Shown in pieces: positions 5,578 to 7,575 of a stretch of DNA of 7,575 bases. The notes below the pieces were generated by a model, which was not told the origin of the DNA, did no database searches, and was given only the letters and a program-made list of their open reading frames with translations. Made by a program: the position numbers and the translations under genes. Location of the stretch: contig CAJTSZ010000074.1 in the NCBI GenBank assembly GCA_910578755.1, forward strand, positions 3,881 to 11,455. Reading direction: 5' to 3'. Each line of letters opens with the position of its first letter. Positions within the stretch are counted from its first letter, which is position 1. This stretch comes from an uncultured Oscillospiraceae bacterium (GTDB lineage Bacteria; Bacillota; Clostridia; Oscillospirales; Ruminococcaceae).

Positions 5578-5910
5578 TTAAATAGAAAGAAAATCCTTAA
5601 AGGCAAAGGAAATTCTTCTAAAAAGGATGGTAGTGTTTGGTTAACAAAAAAAATTTGTGAATATAAGCAAAATAACTAAATTTTTAAAGGTTTTTGTGAG
5701 GCTGTATGCAGTTTTTATAGCAAATTAACACCAATGTTCAAGAATTCACGAAAATTTTGTGCATATCTTATTAAGAGGGAAAGAAATAAATTTTGCATGA
5801 AAACTTGCATTAAAAAGCTATTGGTGATACATTTAATGCGTGTGGGTGACTGCCAATGCTGTTCCTTTTATATGTGCAAGCACAAAGCGCCCAATAAAAA
5901 GGCAATGAGT

Positions 5911-5939
5911 ATTGTTGAAACCAACAGTACTTATATAAA
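5911..5939 (+). promoter_or_regulatory. Possible proximal fumarase promoter with operator-like dyad
   Basis: TATAAA (5934-5939) is a good -10 box, with only a weak -35 (TTGTTG, 5912-5917, 16-nt spacing). The -35 is overlapped by the dyad TGTTG-AAAC-CAACA (5913-5926), a layout typical of repressor control, although the protein that would bind is unknown. Confidence 0.35.
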
Positions 5940-5990
5940 ATGGCAGGAAGCTGCCAACAAAACTAAACGGCGAAAACCGGGAGGGAAAGT

Positions 5991-6827
5991 ATGATGAGAG
6001 AGATTAATGCGAAGGATATTACCGCCGCGGTAAAACGTCTTTGCATGGAGGCAAATTCCTATCTTCCACAGGACATTAAAGAAAAAATTGACCTGAGCTG
6101 TGAAGTGGAACCTTGGCCGCTGGCAAAAAATATTCTGGGAATCATCAAAGAAAACTACGAAATTGCCGAGGACAAATATGTTCCTGTTTGCCAGGACACC
6201 GGGGTTGCCTGCGTGGAAATTGGCCAGGACGTTCACATTAACGGTAACCTTGCAGACGCAGTCAATGAAGGCGTCCGCCAGGGCTATACCGAGGGCTGCC
6301 TGCGTAAATCTGTTGTTCGGGACCCATTGGACCGTGTAAATACTACCGATAATACCCCCGCAATGATTTATACCGATATTGTGGCAGGGGACGGCTTTAA
6401 GCTTACCGTTGCTCCAAAAGGCTTCGGCAGTGAAAATATGAGCCAAATTAAAATGCTCAAACCCGCCGACGGCGTGGAAGGCGTAAAAGCCTTTGTTTTA
6501 AAAGCAGTAGAGGATGCAGGCCCCAACCCATGCCCCCCAATTGTTGTAGGTGTTGGCGTTGGCGGTACTTTTGATAAAGCTGCCCTGCTTGCAAAAAAAG
6601 CCCTGATGAGAAATACCAATATCCGCAACGAGGACCCCTTCTATGCCGATATGGAAAAAGAGCTGCTGGAAAAAATTAACGCGTTGGGCATTGGCCCGCA
6701 GGGTGTTGGCGGCTTAACAACAGCCTTGGCTGTAAATATTGAAAAAATGCCAACCCACATTGCCGGCCTTCCTGTAGCAGTAAATATTAACTGCCACGTT
6801 ACCCGCCATAAAACAGTAGAATTATAA
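5991..6827 (+). CDS. Class I fumarate hydratase, alpha subunit
   Basis: The 278-aa protein is the catalytic N-terminal half of a two-subunit, iron-sulfur fumarase. The three expected cluster cysteines are present: Cys67 in VCQDTG, Cys181 in GPNPCPP and Cys268 in NCHVTRH. Also visible are NTTDNTPAMIYTDIV (117-131), the APKGFGSENMS stretch (141-151) and VGVGVGGTFDKAA (186-198). Together with the beta subunit it interconverts fumarate and malate through an oxygen-sensitive [4Fe-4S] cluster in the cytoplasm. The homologous L-tartrate dehydratase is the main alternative; nothing nearby points to tartrate use. Two ATGs are adjacent: 5991 (MMREI) and 5994 (MREI). With GGGAGGG at 5979-5985 the second has better spacing and matches the family's usual MREI start, so 5994 may be the true start. 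The beta gene begins 20 nt downstream. Confidence 0.93.
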   Translation: MMREINAKDITAAVKRLCMEANSYLPQDIKEKIDLSCEVEPWPLAKNILGIIKENYEIAEDKYVPVCQDTGVACVEIGQDVHINGNLADAVNEGVRQGYTEGCLRKSVVRDPLDRVNTTDNTPAMIYTDIVAGDGFKLTVAPKGFGSENMSQIKMLKPADGVEGVKAFVLKAVEDAGPNPCPPIVVGVGVGGTFDKAALLAKKALMRNTNIRNEDPFYADMEKELLEKINALGIGPQGVGGLTTALAVNIEKMPTHIAGLPVAVNINCHVTRHKTVEL

Positions 6828-6847
6828 ATTAAGAGGAGAAAGTTATT

Positions 6848-7402
6848 ATGGAAAAACGTATAACAACTCCACTTACCTTGGAACAGGTGAAAGACCTGAA
6901 ATGTGGAGATAGCGTATTGATCTCTGGGGTAATTTATACAGCGCGCGACGCTGCACATAAACGCCTTTGCGACTTGGTTGCCCAAGGCAAGGAGCTGCCC
7001 TTTGACCCTAAGGATTCTGTTATTTACTTTGTAGGCCCAGCCCCCGCCAAAGGGGACCAGGTGATTGGTTCTGCTGGCCCTACCACCAGCTACCGCATGG
7101 ACCCATACTCCCCAACAATGATTTCCCTTGGCCAGCGCGGTATGATTGGTAAAGGCAAAAGAAGCCCAGAAGTAATTGCAGCTATGAAGGAACACGGCGC
7201 TGTTTATTTTGGCGCCATTGGCGGCGCAGGCGCTTTGCTTTCCCGCTGCATTAAAAAAGCGGAAATTGCTTACGAAGATTTGGGCGCAGAAGCGCTGAGA
7301 AGATTGGAAGTAGAGGACCTGCCTGCCTTTGTTATTATTGACAGCGAAGGCAACAACCTTTACGAAAGCGGCAGAAAAGAATACCTTGAGTCCCTGAAAT
7401 AA
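6848..7402 (+). CDS. Class I fumarate hydratase, beta subunit
   Basis: The 184-aa product matches the C-terminal domain of class I fumarases: LKCGDSVLISGVIYTARDAAHKR (17-39), VGPAPAK (62-68), GSAGPTTSYRMDPY (74-87), GQRGMIGKGKRS (95-106), AVYFGAIGGAGALLS (118-132) and EALRRLEVEDLPAFVIIDSEGN (148-169). This subunit supplies substrate-binding and swivelling-domain residues that close the active site over the alpha subunit's Fe-S cluster. The RBS AGAGGAG (6832-6838) is 9 nt from ATG 6848. The 20-nt gap after the alpha gene, with no terminator, indicates co-transcription and matched synthesis. In a fermentative anaerobe the pair would serve the reductive branch from malate to fumarate or succinate; this is inferred. 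No fumarate reductase or malate dehydrogenase lies in the window. Confidence 0.93.
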   Translation: MEKRITTPLTLEQVKDLKCGDSVLISGVIYTARDAAHKRLCDLVAQGKELPFDPKDSVIYFVGPAPAKGDQVIGSAGPTTSYRMDPYSPTMISLGQRGMIGKGKRSPEVIAAMKEHGAVYFGAIGGAGALLSRCIKKAEIAYEDLGAEALRRLEVEDLPAFVIIDSEGNNLYESGRKEYLESLK

Positions 7403-7446
7403 GCAGTAGCTTAGGGGACAGCGCTATTTGGTTTATAACCGTTTTG

Positions 7447-7473
7447 TAACAACAAAGTTGTTATTATATTTTT
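7447..7473 (+). terminator. Probable AT-rich terminator of the fumarase operon
   Basis: TAACAAC (7447-7453) pairs with GTTGTTA (7457-7463) around AAA, followed by TTATATTTTT. The stem is short and AT-rich, so termination may be incomplete. It sits 45 nt after the stop of the beta-subunit gene. Confidence 0.5.
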
Positions 7474-7474
7474 A

Positions 7475-7529
7475 AGCCCCAACAGCTGGAAACGGCGGGG
7501 AAAACCCAGCTGTTTCTCCAGCGAGGGCT
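7475..7529. repeat. Nested GC-rich inverted repeat at window end
   Basis: AACAGCTGG (7481-7489) pairs with CCAGCTGTT (7506-7514) around a 16-nt loop, and AGCCC (7475-7479) pairs with GGGCT (7525-7529) outside it. There is no T run. It could be RNA structure, a terminator-like hairpin of a minus-strand gene, or coding sequence of a gene entering from the right. Confidence 0.45.
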
Positions 7530-7575
7530 GTAAGCCATTGCTTAAAAAGGGTAGACCCGCCTGCTGGTACTCCTA

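Larger units (their letters stand above)
5439..5990. other. Long AT-rich spacer upstream of the fumarase operon
   Basis: About 550 nt without a convincing gene. The one forward frame of note (5734-5994) lacks an RBS and has Lys/Cys-rich composition unlike a protein. The spacer contains a promoter-like pair at 5549-5577, the dyad AAAATAT/ATATTTT (5562-5568, 5573-5579), a direct repeat TTGCAT at 5793-5798 and 5805-5810, and a second dyad plus -10-like box near 5911-5939. No terminator separates these from the fumarase genes, so a leader of up to 400 nt is possible. No known riboswitch or RNA class was recognised. Confidence 0.5.

Noticed and set aside
5734..5994. 86-codon plus-strand frame upstream of the fumarase alpha gene
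   Set aside because: No RBS before ATG 5734, Lys/Cys-rich translation from AT-rich DNA, and its end runs over the fumarase RBS and start.

Overview
The window looks like chromosomal DNA of an anaerobic, gut-type member of the Clostridia, probably near Oscillospiraceae/Ruminococcaceae. This rests on gene content (a TIGR03960/TIGR03936 radical-SAM pair, an anaerobic CbiK cobaltochelatase, an oxygen-labile two-subunit class I fumarase), strong AGGAGG-type ribosome binding sites, T-tailed intrinsic terminators and AT-rich spacers. The lineage is inferred, not proven. No phage, plasmid, insertion-sequence transposase, CRISPR array, tRNA or rRNA was recognised.

Left part (1-1652): the end of a B12-binding/radical-SAM protein (TIGR03960) overlaps a TTG-started DUF2344/TIGR03936 gene. 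Next comes ribosomal protein L19 (rplS) with its own putative promoter, a hairpin-rich leader of about 160 nt and a very strong terminator. This terminator also serves a small convergent gene on the minus strand (1712-1906, 64 aa, unknown function, excellent RBS).

Middle (1907-4880): the spacer between that small gene and cbiK holds a nested imperfect palindrome of about 177 bp (1939-2115) with perfect 12-bp terminal inverted repeats. Its left arm contains a good promoter firing out into the small gene. After it come cbiK (cobalt insertion into sirohydrochlorin, the early anaerobic B12 pathway) with an 8-bp hairpin in its upstream region, and leuA (2-isopropylmalate synthase, first committed step of leucine synthesis). 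Neither gene sits with the rest of its pathway here.

Right part (4881-7575): a 160-aa putative lipoprotein stands alone between a near-consensus promoter and a strong terminator. A long AT-rich spacer of about 550 nt carries promoter-like sites and dyads but no convincing gene. It leads into a two-gene operon for the alpha and beta subunits of class I [4Fe-4S] fumarase, followed by an AT-rich terminator. The last 100 bases contain a nested inverted repeat and a possible C-terminal end of a convergent gene, too short to identify.

Most of the window is ordinary housekeeping metabolism. The best candidate for something undescribed is the palindromic element at 1939-2115 with its adjoining small gene. 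The rplS leader and the fumarase upstream region are secondary targets.
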